From contig DJEE01000118.1 in the NCBI GenBank assembly GCA_002431805.1, forward strand, positions 5,664-10,882: a stretch of DNA of 5,219 nt, given 5' to 3'. The DNA comes from Eggerthellaceae bacterium UBA5906. GTDB taxonomy: Bacteria; Actinomycetota; Coriobacteriia; Coriobacteriales; Eggerthellaceae. Position numbers and translations under genes: made by a program. Below, in pieces: positions 4,722 through 5,219 of this stretch; within the stretch, counting starts at the first letter, position 1, and the number at the start of each line of letters is the position of its first letter. Under the pieces are notes generated by a model. That model saw only the letters and a program-made list of their open reading frames with translations, had not been told where the DNA came from and made no database searches.

Positions 4722-5219
4722 CTACGCCGTGGGGCCCTGCCATTTCGCAAAGGCCTTCGCTTCCGCGTCAAGCGCGCTGGTGGGCACGGTTATGACGCCG
4801 TTGCTTTCCGTGAACTCAATTTGCGTAGGGTTGCAGCCCGATGCGGCATCGCCCACGTCGTCCATGGTGAACTTGTTGCCGCAGTTCTGGCACACCAGCT
4901 TGCTGCCGTTTTGCGCGAAGTACGCCTTCGGCGAGGGATTGCACACCTGGCAGGTGTTCAGCGCAATGCGTGCCGAGCCGTCCGACGCGATGCCTGCGAT
5001 AAGCTGCACCGTTGTACCGTTCGCATCGTAATTAACGAACGTGGGCGCCTCGGTCAGGTCCGCCACGTTCACGGTAATCGCCCCGTCCTGCGGCGTTGGC
5101 GTGACGAACGTGGCCGTGCCGGCGGAACTTGCCTGACCAGAGCTGCTCGACCCCGCCTGTGAGCCCCCGCTTTGCTGAGCTTGGCCCGCGCAACCCGCAA
5201 GTGCAAGCGTTCCCACAAG
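4722..5219 (-). CDS. DUF2318 domain lipoprotein, N-terminus cut by window edge
   Basis: A surface-anchored, Cys-rich protein with a predicted metal or Fe-S site. The visible 165 codons start inside a lipoprotein signal peptide: hydrophobic residues ending in the lipobox LAGC, with the acylated Cys encoded at about 5190-5192. A Gly/Ser/Gln-rich linker of about 25 residues follows, then the domain. The domain signature is CQVC, an aromatic stretch PKAYFAQNG, CQNCGNKF, then VGDAASGCNP, which gives two CXXC pairs and a fifth Cys. This matches the DUF2318 (PF10080) pattern of Cys-X2-Cys, YxxxG, CxxCG, then GGCNP. Some family members are fused to or neighbour iron-transport membrane proteins, so a role in iron handling is plausible but not shown here. 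The GTG at 5214-5216 is an internal Val, since the signal peptide's charged start must lie beyond the window. Stop is TAG at 4722-4724, followed by a terminator. Confidence 0.87.
   Translation of the reverse strand, partial: LVGTLALAGCAGQAQQSGGSQAGSSSSGQASSAGTATFVTPTPQDGAITVNVADLTEAPTFVNYDANGTTVQLIAGIASDGSARIALNTCQVCNPSPKAYFAQNGSKLVCQNCGNKFTMDDVGDAASGCNPTQIEFTESNGVITVPTSALDAEAKAFAKWQGPTA

Noticed and set aside
4722..5216. GTG at 5216 as the lipoprotein start
   Set aside because: It would leave a signal peptide of only about eight residues with no positive charge; the frame continues past the window edge.

Overview
The window is about 60% GC. Its gene content fits an anaerobic, respiring actinobacterium of the class Coriobacteriia, probably Eggerthellaceae. 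The pointers are a multihaem cytochrome c, a serine/glycine-rich DUF2318 lipoprotein and a LacX-type sugar mutarotase. This placement is an inference from gene types and composition; no rRNA or other marker gene is present.

Layout from left to right. Positions 1-248 (+) hold the 3' end of a multihaem cytochrome c gene, followed by an intrinsic terminator. Positions 249-558 are a convergent intergenic region. It contains a striking inverted repeat (28-bp perfect arms at 351-378 and 464-491, with weaker outer arms) and a minus-strand terminator inside it. All remaining genes are on the minus strand. Read in their own direction from the right edge they are: a DUF2318 lipoprotein cut by the window end (4722-5219), an SLC13/ArsB-type permease (3245-4420), a LacX-like aldose 1-epimerase (2168-3073), and an ATGA-overlapped pair made of a small His-rich helical protein (1290-1769) and a predicted eight-stranded TIM-barrel protein (559-1293).

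The minus-strand genes do not form one operon. A 17-bp hairpin terminator separates the lipoprotein from the permease. A 22-bp hairpin separates the permease from the epimerase. A 398-bp gene-poor, AT-richer stretch separates the epimerase from the two-gene unit. Only the last pair is clearly translationally coupled. The cytochrome belongs to an electron-transfer system lying to the left of the window.

Most of the unexplained structure is between genes: the convergent palindrome at 330-505, an imperfect inverted-repeat pair bounding an AT-rich segment at 1980-2148, the U-less hairpin at 3191-3246, and two identical palindromic boxes 41 bp apart upstream of the permease. The least understood coding content is the helical/TIM-barrel pair. 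I did not find a clear defence system, mobile element, CRISPR array or RNA gene.
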